From assembly GCF_030410485.1 (NCBI RefSeq), contig NZ_JAUHHC010000001.1:620001-684000 (forward strand): a stretch of DNA of 64,000 nucleotides. The letters run 5' to 3'. The notes beneath the pieces were generated by a model. The model had not been told where the DNA came from, made no database searches, and saw only the letters and a program-made list of their open reading frames with translations. This DNA is from Roseateles violae. Lineage in GTDB: Bacteria > Pseudomonadota > Gammaproteobacteria > Burkholderiales > Burkholderiaceae_C. Below, piece by piece: positions 34,522 to 42,185 of this stretch; positions within the stretch are counted from its first letter, which is position 1; every line of letters starts with the position of its first letter. The position numbers and the translations under genes are program-made.

Positions 34522-35289
34522 TCATGCGCATGCGGCCGGGTCGTCGCTGCGGTAGTGGTAGCGATAGGCCGGGCGGAAGCCCAGGCGGGCATAGACGCGC
34601 TGGGCCGCGAGGTTGTCGGCACTGACCTGCAGATAGGCCTGGCGGGCGCCGTCGGCACGCGCCTGTTCGAGCAGGGCCCCGCACAGCCGCGCCGCATGGC
34701 CGCGGCCGCGCTGGGCCGGCGGCGTGAAGATGTCGTAGAGCCCGACCAGCTCACCCTCGCGCGCGATCTGGCCGCAGCACAGCAGCGTGGCCGCGTCGGC
34801 GTCGTACAGGGCGTAGCCCTGGTAGGGCACCGGCGAGGCGGCCATCCGTTCGGCATGGGCGGCGATCGCCTGGCCGCTGGAGCCGCGCAGCTGGCCGACC
34901 AGGCGCGCATAGTCCGGGCCGCTGAGCGCCCGCAGCGGCGCCGCCGGCGTGCCTGGCACGCAGGGTGGCAGCGCATCCAGCACCATCACATCGGTCGGGT
35001 CGAAGCTGTACCAGCCGCGCGCCGCCAGCTGCGCATCGAGATCGGCCGGCTGGCTGAACGGGGTGATGCGCACGATCAGGGGCAGGCCGGCGGCGCCGAA
35101 GCTGTCGCGGCAGCGGCGCAGCACCTCATCCAGCGGCATCTCGCCGGCGGCGATCGCATTGACGCAACGCGATCGCTTGGCCTTGCCGGGGGAGAGGCGG
35201 ATCAGCCAGCCGTCGACGCGGGCCTGCTGAGGCGGTGCCGAGGCATTCAGCCCGGCAAGTTCCGCCCGTTCCGCCAGCGTCGTCTCCAT
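34522..35289 (-). CDS. GNAT-family N-acetyltransferase in the par cluster, 255 aa
   Basis: An N-terminal half of about 130 residues (WLIRLSPGKAKRSRCVNAI and ITPFSQPADLDAQLAARGW) followed by a full C-terminal GNAT domain: LVGLYDIFTPPAQRGRGHAARL (acetyl-CoA loop RGRGHA), YLQVSADNLAAQRVYARLGF. This two-part layout is typical of larger GNAT acetyltransferases. It starts 6 bases after the parA stop, so it is probably cotranscribed with parA. Substrate not known. Confidence 0.88.
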   Translation of the reverse strand: METTLAERAELAGLNASAPPQQARVDGWLIRLSPGKAKRSRCVNAIAAGEMPLDEVLRRCRDSFGAAGLPLIVRITPFSQPADLDAQLAARGWYSFDPTDVMVLDALPPCVPGTPAAPLRALSGPDYARLVGQLRGSSGQAIAAHAERMAASPVPYQGYALYDADAATLLCCGQIAREGELVGLYDIFTPPAQRGRGHAARLCGALLEQARADGARQAYLQVSADNLAAQRVYARLGFRPAYRYHYRSDDPAACA

Positions 35290-35295
35290 GACGTC

Positions 35296-36066
35296 TTACA
35301 TCGTGGTGACGCGCCGCACCATCTCGCGGGCGAAGTCGACGAAGGACTGGGCACCCTTGGAGGCCGGATCGAAGACGACGCCGGGCAGGCCGTAGCTGGG
35401 CGCCTCGGCCAGACGCACATTGCGCGGGATCACCGTGTCGAAGACCTTCTCGCCGAAATGGCTCTTCAGCTGTTCGCTGACCTGCTGCTGCAAGGTGATG
35501 CGCGGATCGAACATCACGCGCAGCAGGCCGATGATCTGCAGGTCCGGGTTCAGGTTCGCATGCACCTGCTTGATCGTGTTGACCAGATCGGACAGGCCCT
35601 CCAGCGCGAAGTACTCGCACTGCATCGGCACGACGACGCCATGGGCCGAGCATAGGCCGTTCAAGGTCAGCATCGAGAGGGATGGCGGGCAGTCGATCAG
35701 CACGAAGTCGTAGTCATCTGCCACAGCGGCCAGGGCCGCCTTCAACCGGCGCTCGCGGCGCTCCAGCTCGACCAGTTCGACCTCGGCGCCGGCCAGTTCG
35801 CGGTTGGCGCCTAGCACGTCATAGCCGGCCTTCTCGCTGCGGGCCCGGGCCTCGGCAATCGTCGCCGACTCGAGCAGCACGTCGTAGACGGTCAATTCCA
35901 GCGCACGCTTGTCGATGCCGGAACCCATGGTCGCGTTGCCCTGCGGATCGAGATCGACGACCAGCACCCGCTGGCCGACCTGGGCCAGGCCGGCGGCCAG
36001 ATTGACGGTGGTCGTGGTCTTGCCGACCCCGCCTTTTTGGTTCGCGACGCAGAAGATTTTGGCCAT
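35296..36066 (-). CDS. parA: Chromosome partitioning ATPase ParA (Soj)
   Basis: 256 aa. Deviant Walker A KGGVGKTTT (residues 11-19), Walker A' LVVDLDPQGNATMGSG, Walker B VLIDCPPSLSML, and the DNA-binding Arg region VMFDPRITLQQQV. A short chromosomal-type ParA without an N-terminal HTH. It binds DNA non-specifically with ATP and is displaced by ParB at the origin. Lies between the GNAT gene and rsmG on the same strand. Confidence 0.97.
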   Translation of the reverse strand: MAKIFCVANQKGGVGKTTTTVNLAAGLAQVGQRVLVVDLDPQGNATMGSGIDKRALELTVYDVLLESATIAEARARSEKAGYDVLGANRELAGAEVELVELERRERRLKAALAAVADDYDFVLIDCPPSLSMLTLNGLCSAHGVVVPMQCEYFALEGLSDLVNTIKQVHANLNPDLQIIGLLRVMFDPRITLQQQVSEQLKSHFGEKVFDTVIPRNVRLAEAPSYGLPGVVFDPASKGAQSFVDFAREMVRRVTTM

Positions 36067-36124
36067 GGTCTGGTTTTTCTAAGCAGGCAGATATTAGCCC
36101 GGGCCGCCGGGCGGCAAGGCGGGA

Positions 36125-36784
36125 TCAGCCCTCGGTTTTGGGTCGGATCCAGATCAGGCAGCGTTGCGCTTCAAGGCCCGGCACCTGCAGTTGTTCCACG
36201 TGAAACACGTCGAGGTCTGCGGGCAGGGCGGCCAGTTCGTCGGCCGGGTGTTGGCCCTTCATTGCCAGCCAGATGGCACCGGGCTTCAGATGTGAGCGGG
36301 TCAGGGCGGTGAAGTCGAGCAGCGATGCGAAGGCGCGCGAGGTGATCAGGTCAAAGGCCGGGGCCTTCAGCTGTTCGACGCGCGAGTGCTCGCCATGCAG
36401 ATTGGCCAAGCCCAGTTCGGCCGCCACTTGCTTGATGAAGCTGGCTTTCTTGGCGACCGCGTCCACGCAGGTCACGTCCAGGGTTGGATCGCAGATCGCA
36501 AGGACGACGCCAGGCAGGCCGCCGCCGCTGCCGACGTCCATGAGCCGCAGCGGCCGACCGGCCGCATGTCGACGCAGCGCCGGCACCAAGCTCAGGCTGT
36601 CGACCAGATGCTGGGTCAGCATCGCCCGCGGATCGCGGACGGCGGTCAGGTTGTAGACCTTGTTCCATTTCTGGATCAGCCCCAGATAAGCCAGCAATTT
36701 GTCGATCTGTGCGTCGCTGAGTTCGAGCTTCAGCGTCTGCGCGGCCGCGAGCAGCGGCTCGCGCAGGGTAGAGGTGTCGGTCAT
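36125..36784 (-). CDS. rsmG: 16S rRNA (guanine527-N7)-methyltransferase RsmG
   Basis: 219 aa starting at the internal ATG 36784 (MTDTSTLREP); a longer frame from 36844 only adds a Pro/Arg-rich lead. SAM motif LMDVGSGGGLPGVVLA (residues 81-96), VDAVAKKASFIKQVA, and TSRAFASLLDF match RsmG (GidB). It methylates G527 of 16S rRNA; loss gives low-level streptomycin resistance in other bacteria. Located 10 bases after mnmG, the usual order. It contains a parS site near its 3' end. Confidence 0.96.
   Translation of the reverse strand: MTDTSTLREPLLAAAQTLKLELSDAQIDKLLAYLGLIQKWNKVYNLTAVRDPRAMLTQHLVDSLSLVPALRRHAAGRPLRLMDVGSGGGLPGVVLAICDPTLDVTCVDAVAKKASFIKQVAAELGLANLHGEHSRVEQLKAPAFDLITSRAFASLLDFTALTRSHLKPGAIWLAMKGQHPADELAALPADLDVFHVEQLQVPGLEAQRCLIWIRPKTEG
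36192..36207. promoter_or_regulatory. parS: parS site (one mismatch) inside rsmG
   Basis: TGTTCCACGTGAAACA, 15/16 to the consensus TGTTTCACGTGAAACA. ParB-binding site for origin segregation, embedded in coding sequence. Confidence 0.85.
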
Positions 36785-36794
36785 GGGCGGGGGG

Positions 36795-38780
36795 TCAGGC
36801 GGCCGCGCTGTTCGTGTCGTTGTTGGAGGCCTTGGCCGGGGCATCGTCGGCGAAGCCCTTGAAGCGGCCCTTTTTCAGATGGACCAGCAGCAGCGAGATC
36901 GCCGCGGGCGTGACGCCGGAGATGCGCGAGGCCTGGCCGAGGGTCTCGGGCCGCTGCTGGCCGAGCTTTTGCCGCACCTCGAAGGACAGGGCCTGGACCT
37001 GTGCATAGTCCAGTTCGGCTGGCAGCTTCAGGTTCTCGAAATGCGCGGCGCGGGCCACGTCTTCGACCTGCTTGTTGATATAGCCGGCGTATTTGACGCT
37101 GGTCTCGATCTGCTCGATGACCGCCTCCGACAAGGTTTCGCCGAGATCGGCGGTGAGTGCCGCACGTGATATGCCAGCCTCCGGCCGGGCGATCGAGGCG
37201 ACCTCGGCCACGGTGTCGAACACGACGCCCGGTCGGCGCAGCAGGTCGATCAGGTTGTATTCACGCTCCAGCGCCTTGCCGACCAGACGTTCGGCATCGG
37301 CCGCCGGGAGGGTGCCGGGATGAACCCAGGTGGACTTCAGCTTCTCTGTTTCACGTGAAACAGCATCGCGCTTGCGGTTGAAAGCATCCCAGCGGACGTC
37401 GTCGACCAAGCCCATGTGACGGCCGATCTCGGTCAGCCGGAGGTCGGCATTGTCCTCACGCAGCTGCAGGCGGAACTCTGCGCGGCTGGTGAACATGCGA
37501 TAGGGCTCGGTCACGCCCTTGGTGATCAGATCGTCGACCAGCACGCCCAGATAGGCCTGGTCGCGGCCCGGCAGCCAGGGGCCGTCGCCGCGGACCTGCA
37601 GCGCTGCGTTCATGCCGGCGAACAGGCCTTGGGCGGCCGCCTCCTCATAGCCGGTCGTGCCGTTGATCTGGCCGGCGAAGAACAGGCCCTGAATCGCGCG
37701 TGTCTCGAAACTGGACTTCAGGCCGCGCGGGTCGAAGTAGTCGTACTCGATCGCATAGCCGGGGCGCAGGATGTGGGCGTTCTCCAGGCCGGGGATCGAG
37801 CGCACGGCGGCCAGCTGCACATCAAAGGGCAGGGAGGTGGAGATGCCGTTCGGATAGAACTCGTGCGTGGTCAGGCCCTCGGGCTCGAGGAAGATCTGGT
37901 GCGAGTCCTTGTCGGCAAAGCGGTTGACCTTGTCCTCGATCGAGGGACAGTAGCGCGGGCCGACGCCCTCGATCACGCCGGTGAACATCGGGCTGCGGTC
38001 GAAGCCGGAGCGGATGATCTCGTGTGTGCGCTCGCTGGTGTGGGTGATCCAGCAGGGCAGTTGGTGCGGATGCTGGGCGGCGTTGCCGAGGAAGCTGAAC
38101 ACCGGTACCGGATCGAGGTCGCCCGGCTGCTCCTCGCATTTCGAGAAATCGATCGTGCGGCCGTCCAGCCGCGGCGGCGTGCCGGTCTTGAGCCGGCCCT
38201 GCGGCAGCTTCAGCTCCTTCAGCCGCGCCGACAGCGAGACCGCCGGCGGATCGCCGGCGCGGCCGGCGCTGTAGTTCTCCAGGCCGACATGGATGCGGCC
38301 GTCCAGGAAGGTGCCGGCCGTCAGCACGACGGCGCGGGCGCGAAACGCGATGCCGGCCTGGGTGACGGCGCCGACGACCCGGTCGCCCTCGACCATCAGG
38401 TCGTCGACCGCCTGCTGGAACAGCATCAGGTTCGGCTGGTTCTCCAGCCGCCGGCGGATCGCCGCCTTGTACAGCACGCGGTCGGCCTGGGCGCGGGTGG
38501 CGCGCACGGCCGGACCCTTGGAACCGTTGAGGATGCGGAACTGGATGCCCGACTCGTCGGTCGCCGCGGCCATCGCGCCGCCCAGCGCATCGACCTCCTT
38601 GACCAGATGGCCCTTGCCGATGCCGCCGATCGAGGGGTTGCAGCTCATCTGGCCCAGCGTCTCGATATTGTGGGTCAGCAGCAGCGTCGCGCAGCCCATG
38701 CGCGCCGCGGCCAAGGCGGCCTCGGTGCCGGCATGGCCGCCGCCAACGACGATGACGTCGAATTCCTTCGGATAAAGCAT
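36795..38780 (-). CDS. mnmG: tRNA uridine 5-carboxymethylaminomethyl modification protein MnmG (GidA)
   Basis: 661 aa, full length. FAD motif [61 protein letters not shown], and [15 protein letters not shown], then [33 protein letters not shown] and the C-terminal MnmE-binding helical domain with GYINKQVED and [18 protein letters not shown]. With MnmE it installs cmnm5U at wobble position 34 of several tRNAs. First gene of the mnmG-rsmG-parA-GNAT run. A perfect parS lies inside. Confidence 0.98.
   Translation of the reverse strand: MLYPKEFDVIVVGGGHAGTEAALAAARMGCATLLLTHNIETLGQMSCNPSIGGIGKGHLVKEVDALGGAMAAATDESGIQFRILNGSKGPAVRATRAQADRVLYKAAIRRRLENQPNLMLFQQAVDDLMVEGDRVVGAVTQAGIAFRARAVVLTAGTFLDGRIHVGLENYSAGRAGDPPAVSLSARLKELKLPQGRLKTGTPPRLDGRTIDFSKCEEQPGDLDPVPVFSFLGNAAQHPHQLPCWITHTSERTHEIIRSGFDRSPMFTGVIEGVGPRYCPSIEDKVNRFADKDSHQIFLEPEGLTTHEFYPNGISTSLPFDVQLAAVRSIPGLENAHILRPGYAIEYDYFDPRGLKSSFETRAIQGLFFAGQINGTTGYEEAAAQGLFAGMNAALQVRGDGPWLPGRDQAYLGVLVDDLITKGVTEPYRMFTSRAEFRLQLREDNADLRLTEIGRHMGLVDDVRWDAFNRKRDAVSRETEKLKSTWVHPGTLPAADAERLVGKALEREYNLIDLLRRPGVVFDTVAEVASIARPEAGISRAALTADLGETLSEAVIEQIETSVKYAGYINKQVEDVARAAHFENLKLPAELDYAQVQALSFEVRQKLGQQRPETLGQASRISGVTPAAISLLLVHLKKGRFKGFADDAPAKASNNDTNSAAA
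37347..37362. promoter_or_regulatory. parS: Perfect parS site inside mnmG
   Basis: TGTTTCACGTGAAACA, the exact 16-bp palindromic consensus bound by ParB. Confidence 0.95.
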
Positions 38781-38845
38781 CGGTGCACCCAGGCAGAGAG
38801 GCGCCGGACAGCGGCGCGGGCAAACCCTGAATTTTAGCGGCGCCC

Positions 38846-38854
38846 TGTGGATAA
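38846..38854. other. Consensus DnaA box between mnmG and the YkgJ-like gene
   Basis: TGTGGATAA, the complement of TTATCCACA, in the short gap in front of the divergent mnmG and YkgJ-like genes. Confidence 0.6.
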
Positions 38855-38893
38855 GTCACGGGCATGGACCCTAGCCGGCCGCACAATATCGGC

Positions 38894-39148
38894 ATGAATT
38901 GCCGCGACCATTGCGCCGCCTGCTGCATCGCGCCCTCGATCAGCTCGCCGATACCGGGCATGCCCGCCGGCAAGCCGGCCGGTGTGCGCTGCATCCAGCT
39001 CGACGAGGCCGACCGCTGCCGCATCTTCGGCCGGCCGGAGCGGCCGGCGGTCTGCGCCTCCTTGCAGCCCGGCGAGCTGATGTGCGGGGACAGCCGCGAG
39101 CAGGCGATGCGCTGGCTGGGCTGGATGGAACAGGCGACCCGGCCCTGA
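38894..39148 (+). CDS. YkgJ-family cysteine cluster protein, 84 aa
   Basis: Starts [20 protein letters not shown]; an ATG 30 bases upstream is possible but the family begins at MNCR. Cysteines C3, C7, C10, C11, then [24 protein letters not shown] and [12 protein letters not shown] make an 8-Cys cluster thought to bind zinc or an iron-sulfur centre. Function unknown. Divergent from mnmG. Confidence 0.88.
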   Translation: MNCRDHCAACCIAPSISSPIPGMPAGKPAGVRCIQLDEADRCRIFGRPERPAVCASLQPGELMCGDSREQAMRWLGWMEQATRP

Positions 39149-39231
39149 CACTGCCGATGTGGGCATCACGGATGCCCGGCGCGCGGCCCCTGCCTAGACT
39201 GGCGCATCACCGTTTGTCCAGGAGCCGTCGC

Positions 39232-40215
39232 ATGTATTCCGCCGAACTCGATCGCCGCCAACTCCTTCTCGGCGCCGGCCTCGCGGCGCTCGGCCTGTCG
39301 CCGGCCGCCGCGCAAGCCGCCTGGCCCAGCCGCTCGATCCGCCTGGTCGTCCCCTTCGCGCCGGGCGGCAGCAGCGAGATCGTGGCCCGCGCAACCGCGG
39401 TGGAGCTCAGCAAGACCCTGGGCCAGACCGTCTATGTGGAGAACAAGCCGGGCGGCGGCGGCAATATCGCGATGGGCGAGGTGGCGCGCGCCGACGACCA
39501 GCACACCTTGATCCTCGGCCATATCGGCACGCTGGCGGTGAACCCCTATATGTACGAGAAGCTTCCTTACGACCCGGTCAAGGACTTCAAGCCGATCACC
39601 TTGCTGGCCAAGGTGCCCAGCCTCTATGTGGTCCATCCGGACCTGCCGGTCAAGGATTTGAAGGAGTTCGTCGCCCTGGTGCGCAAGAAGCCGGGGCAGC
39701 TGAACTACGGCTCGGCCGGCAATGGCAGCGCCGGCCATCTGGCGATGGAATACCTGAAGATGGTCGGCAATCTCTTCATCCTGCACGTGCCCTACCGCGG
39801 CACCGGCCCGCAGCTGACCGACCTGCTGGCCGGCCGCCTGGACGCCGCCTCGGTCGGTGCGCCGGCGGTGATGCAGTTCATCAAGGCCGGCAAGCTGCGC
39901 TGCATCGCCACCGGCTCCAAGGAGCGCCTGGCCCAGCTGCCCGAGGTGCCGACGGTGGCCGAGCAGGGCTTCCCCGGCTTCGAGATGACGCAGTGGTATG
40001 GGCTGATGGCGCCGGCCAATCTGGCGCCGGCCAACGCCGACAAGCTGGCCGCCGAGGCGGCCAAGGCCATCCGCTCCAGCTCCTCGCGCGAGCGGCTGAG
40101 CGGCGATGCCGCCGAGGCGGTCGGCAACACCCCGGCTCAGTTCGCGCAATTCATCGCCCAGGAGCAGCAGCGCTGGAAGGCGGTGGTGACACGCGCCAAG
40201 ATCCGCGCCGATTGA
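39232..40215 (+). CDS. Bug/TctC-type tripartite tricarboxylate transporter substrate-binding protein
   Basis: 327 aa. The N-terminus DRRQLLLGAGLAALGLSPAAAQA is an export signal with a twin-Arg-like RR. The mature Bug fold follows: WPSRSIRLVVPFAPGGSSEIVAR, VENKPGGGGNIAMGEVA, LAVNPYMYEKLPYDPVKDFKPI, LNYGSAGNGSAGHLAMEYL, HVPYRGTGPQLTDLLAGR, and ATGSKERLAQLPEVPTVAE. These periplasmic receptors are greatly expanded in Burkholderiales and bind carboxylates. No TctA/TctB membrane genes are adjacent, so it is an orphan receptor. Its 3' end overlaps the DUF2061 gene, on the other strand, by 65 bases. Confidence 0.93.
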   Translation: MYSAELDRRQLLLGAGLAALGLSPAAAQAAWPSRSIRLVVPFAPGGSSEIVARATAVELSKTLGQTVYVENKPGGGGNIAMGEVARADDQHTLILGHIGTLAVNPYMYEKLPYDPVKDFKPITLLAKVPSLYVVHPDLPVKDLKEFVALVRKKPGQLNYGSAGNGSAGHLAMEYLKMVGNLFILHVPYRGTGPQLTDLLAGRLDAASVGAPAVMQFIKAGKLRCIATGSKERLAQLPEVPTVAEQGFPGFEMTQWYGLMAPANLAPANADKLAAEAAKAIRSSSSRERLSGDAAEAVGNTPAQFAQFIAQEQQRWKAVVTRAKIRAD

Positions 40216-40405
40216 GCAACCACTGCCGGCCCGCGCGCAGGCGGGGGTGATCCCAGTACTTGTCGAAGAAGTAATGCACCACCGTGTTGAGCAGCGGCTC
40301 GACAAAGGTCACCGCGCCGGCCACGGCGATATTGCCGGTCAGCGCATAGGTGACGCCGAAGGAGGTGCAGAGGTGGAGCGCTCCGAAACTTGCCGTCTTT
40401 GCCAT
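40151..40405 (-). CDS. DUF2061 family membrane protein, 84 aa
   Basis: DUF2061 signature: two short membrane segments (FGALHLCTSFGVTYALTG and IAVAGAVTFVEPLLNTVVHYFF) followed by DKYWDHPRL. The typical protein ends shortly after this; here a basic tail LNRRGSWRVSPPPSSAAAPGR runs into the antisense 3' end of the Bug gene. Function unknown. Its upstream region is locally AT-rich, consistent with a promoter. Confidence 0.85.
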   Translation of the reverse strand: MAKTASFGALHLCTSFGVTYALTGNIAVAGAVTFVEPLLNTVVHYFFDKYWDHPRLRAGRQWLLNRRGSWRVSPPPSSAAAPGR

Positions 40406-40599
40406 GTCGCTATGTGAATTGGTTATTCAATAGCTAAATGCTACTTAACATGCGCGCCAAGGTCGATTTGCATTCACCGATCGCGGCGATAGCTCGCGTG
40501 GGCGATAGGCAAAGCACGCGGCGCGGGATTTGATCGACCCGCACCGGCCGGCCAGCGCGATCCGGGACAATGCGCGGCGATGCATCCGAACACGGCCTG

Positions 40600-40986
40600 C
40601 TAGCTGGGTCTGCGCTGCTCCATCGCGCTGGACTGCCAGTCCAGCGCGTACAGGGCCGTGTTCAGATGAACCACCAACGCGCTCTCGTCGAGACAGATGC
40701 CGTCGTCGTCGACCAGCTGCAGATTGGACAGAAGACGCATCGGATCGACCAGGGCGACGACGCCCTCGCGGACTTCGGCCCAGTCCCAGGCGATGCCGAT
40801 GCGATCGCCGCGGTGCCGGCCTTCGACCGGCGCGGCCCACAGCGCCTGGCCGCAGCGCAGCGTGCTTCGTGGTGAGCGCAAGACATTGCTGCTGATCTTT
40901 TCAAATTTTTCCAGCAGTTCCGAGAATTGTGTGGGGGTAAGTTGCACCGGTTTCCAGGTCGTGACCTGCCATGCATGTGCGAACAT
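40600..40986 (-). CDS. Hypothetical protein divergent from LuxR, 128 aa
   Basis: Not recognised. Start ATG 40986 has GGAG 7 bases before it. The chain reads LTPTQFSELLEKFEKISSNVL, then a beta-rich region DRIGIAWDWAEVREGVVALVDP and LNTALYALDWQSS. No signal or membrane segment; it is not a LuxI-type synthase (too short, no conserved Arg-x-x-W pattern). The lux box at 41044-41059 is about 65 bases upstream of its ATG, so it is a likely target of LuxR. The 194-base gap before the DUF2061 start holds nothing clear. Confidence 0.7.
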   Translation of the reverse strand: MFAHAWQVTTWKPVQLTPTQFSELLEKFEKISSNVLRSPRSTLRCGQALWAAPVEGRHRGDRIGIAWDWAEVREGVVALVDPMRLLSNLQLVDDDGICLDESALVVHLNTALYALDWQSSAMEQRRPS

Positions 40987-41043
40987 AGCGGAGCTCCAAA
41001 GGTTGGGAAAAACAGTTTTGCATCCCCCACGTCGCGGCGGTAG

Positions 41044-41059
41044 CTGCATATTCCTGTAG
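41044..41059. promoter_or_regulatory. lux box 1, in the luxR/hypothetical divergent gap
   Basis: CTGCATATTCCTGTAG, imperfect palindrome. It matches lux box 2 at 13 of 16 positions (shared CT-CAT-TTC-TGTAG). It lies 27 bases before the luxR start codon and 58 bases before the divergent gene's start codon. Confidence 0.7.
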
Positions 41060-41085
41060 GGGCGGGGCCGAGGGCGAGAACTAAT

Positions 41086-41796
41086 ATGGAGTTGAGACGG
41101 TTTCTCGATATCAGCCAGACCAAGGATCTGGACAGCTTGCAGAGCAAGCTGGTTTCATTTGCCCATGACATGGATTTCGGCCTCGTCAATGCCGTGGTCG
41201 TCTACGACCGTCTGAATGGACAGGGCGCCGAATTCGTCTCGCTCGGCAATACCCCGCAGGCCTATATCGAGCAGAGCCTTGACCCCGGGGATTCGGCACG
41301 CGATCCGGTCAATCAGCTGTTCAAGAAGCTCAGCGTCCCCTTCATCTACGACCAGGCGCTGTACCTGAAGGAGAACGCGGTCGACCTGTGGGAGCGGCAG
41401 GCGCAGTTCGGCTATCGAGCCGGCGTCTGCGTGGCCCTGCACCTGGGCAATGGCAAGCATTTCCTGCTCGGCATGGACCGTGATCAGGCCTTGCCCAGTG
41501 AGGACGGCCAGCTGGTGCGTATGATGGCCGATCTGCAGCTGCTGGCGGTGCATGCGCAGTCAGCGGCCATGGAAGTGCTCACTCCGCCGCGAATCGACAG
41601 CCTCAAGGGCCTGAGCCCGCGTGAGAAGGAAGTGCTGCGTTGGGCGATGGAAGGCAAGTCCGTCGAGGAGACCGCGCTGATCTGTCACTGCTCTGCCTCG
41701 ACCGTGTCCTACCACATGCGCTCGATCTTCAAGAAGCTCAATGTCACGAAGAAGCAGCAGGCGATCGCGCTGGCCGTGCGCCACAATCTGATCTGA
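41086..41796 (+). CDS. LuxR-type quorum-sensing regulator, 236 aa
   Basis: N-terminal autoinducer-binding domain (FAHDMDFGLVNAVVVYDRL, DPVNQLFKKLSVPFIYDQ, ALHLGNGKHFLLGMDRD) and C-terminal LuxR HTH from about residue 175: LSPREKEVLRWAMEGKSVEETALICHCSASTVSYHMRSIFKKLNV. Trp and Asp residues typical of the acyl-homoserine lactone pocket are partly replaced (YDRL, FIYDQ), so the ligand may be unusual. No luxI gene is in the window, so it is a solo LuxR here. lux box 1 suggests autoregulation. Confidence 0.92.
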   Translation: MELRRFLDISQTKDLDSLQSKLVSFAHDMDFGLVNAVVVYDRLNGQGAEFVSLGNTPQAYIEQSLDPGDSARDPVNQLFKKLSVPFIYDQALYLKENAVDLWERQAQFGYRAGVCVALHLGNGKHFLLGMDRDQALPSEDGQLVRMMADLQLLAVHAQSAAMEVLTPPRIDSLKGLSPREKEVLRWAMEGKSVEETALICHCSASTVSYHMRSIFKKLNVTKKQQAIALAVRHNLI

Positions 41797-41809
41797 GCTG
41801 CGGCAAAAA

Positions 41810-41825
41810 CTACATGTTCGTGTAG
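41810..41825. promoter_or_regulatory. lux box 2, upstream of the 19-codon peptide gene
   Basis: CTACATGTTCGTGTAG with CTACA/TGTAG arms, 13 bases past the luxR stop and 67 bases before the peptide's ATG. Near-copy of lux box 1. Confidence 0.75.
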
Positions 41826-41892
41826 CTATACAGCATTTGAATGCGCAGTGAAACTTCTTCCATCGCAATCTCGATGGCAACAGGAGTTTCGA

Positions 41893-41952
41893 ATGAATGC
41901 ATTCAAGACCTCGCAAACGACCCCGAATATTCCGCGCGTCGGTGGTTGGTAA
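41893..41952 (+). CDS. 19-aa peptide MNAFKTSQTTPNIPRVGGW, possible LuxR target
   Basis: CAGGAG lies 6 bases before the ATG and the frame ends in TAA after a C-terminal GGW. The peptide is short, polar and basic, with no signal sequence; the IPRVGGW end is reminiscent of processed peptide signals, but no known family is recognised. Evidence that it is expressed: the ribosome site, lux box 2 67 bases upstream, and locally low GC compared with coding DNA around. The 233-base gap after it (41953-42185) contains no further gene I can support; it holds two hairpins (GCCCGG/CCGGGC at 42027-42049 and ATGGCCGCC/GGCGGCCAT at 42123-42153). Confidence 0.5.
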   Translation: MNAFKTSQTTPNIPRVGGW

Positions 41953-42122
41953 ATAGGATTTCCGCAGGCCGGTAATTACTTATCCAGACCGGTGTTTCAA
42001 ACTATGCGCTAGTATCTGTCGGGAGAGCCCGGATATATACACACCGGGCGGCAGATGAAGAAGCGGGTATTGTGAAATCCCGGGCTGTTGAATCAAAAAG
42101 AAAATAAACGCTGTCATCGCCG

Positions 42123-42153
42123 ATGGCCGCCGTTCCGCAGGGATGGCGGCCAT
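42123..42153 (-). terminator. Hairpin after the ABC operon
   Basis: Perfect 9-bp stem ATGGCCGCC/GGCGGCCAT with a 13-base loop, 33 bases after the permease stop; T-rich sequence follows on the minus strand only after about 15 bases. Confidence 0.45.
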
Positions 42154-42185
42154 TCGTATTTGGACACCGTCCGCCGGCCGCGCCC

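Noticed and set aside
40600-40986. A luxI-type synthase next to luxR
   Set aside because: The product is 128 residues, without the conserved LuxI N-terminal Arg/Trp pattern, so luxR is a solo here.
41953-42122. Possible second small peptide (ATGAAGAAGCGGG...) after the 19-codon gene
   Set aside because: Only 6 codons before a stop and no ribosome site.
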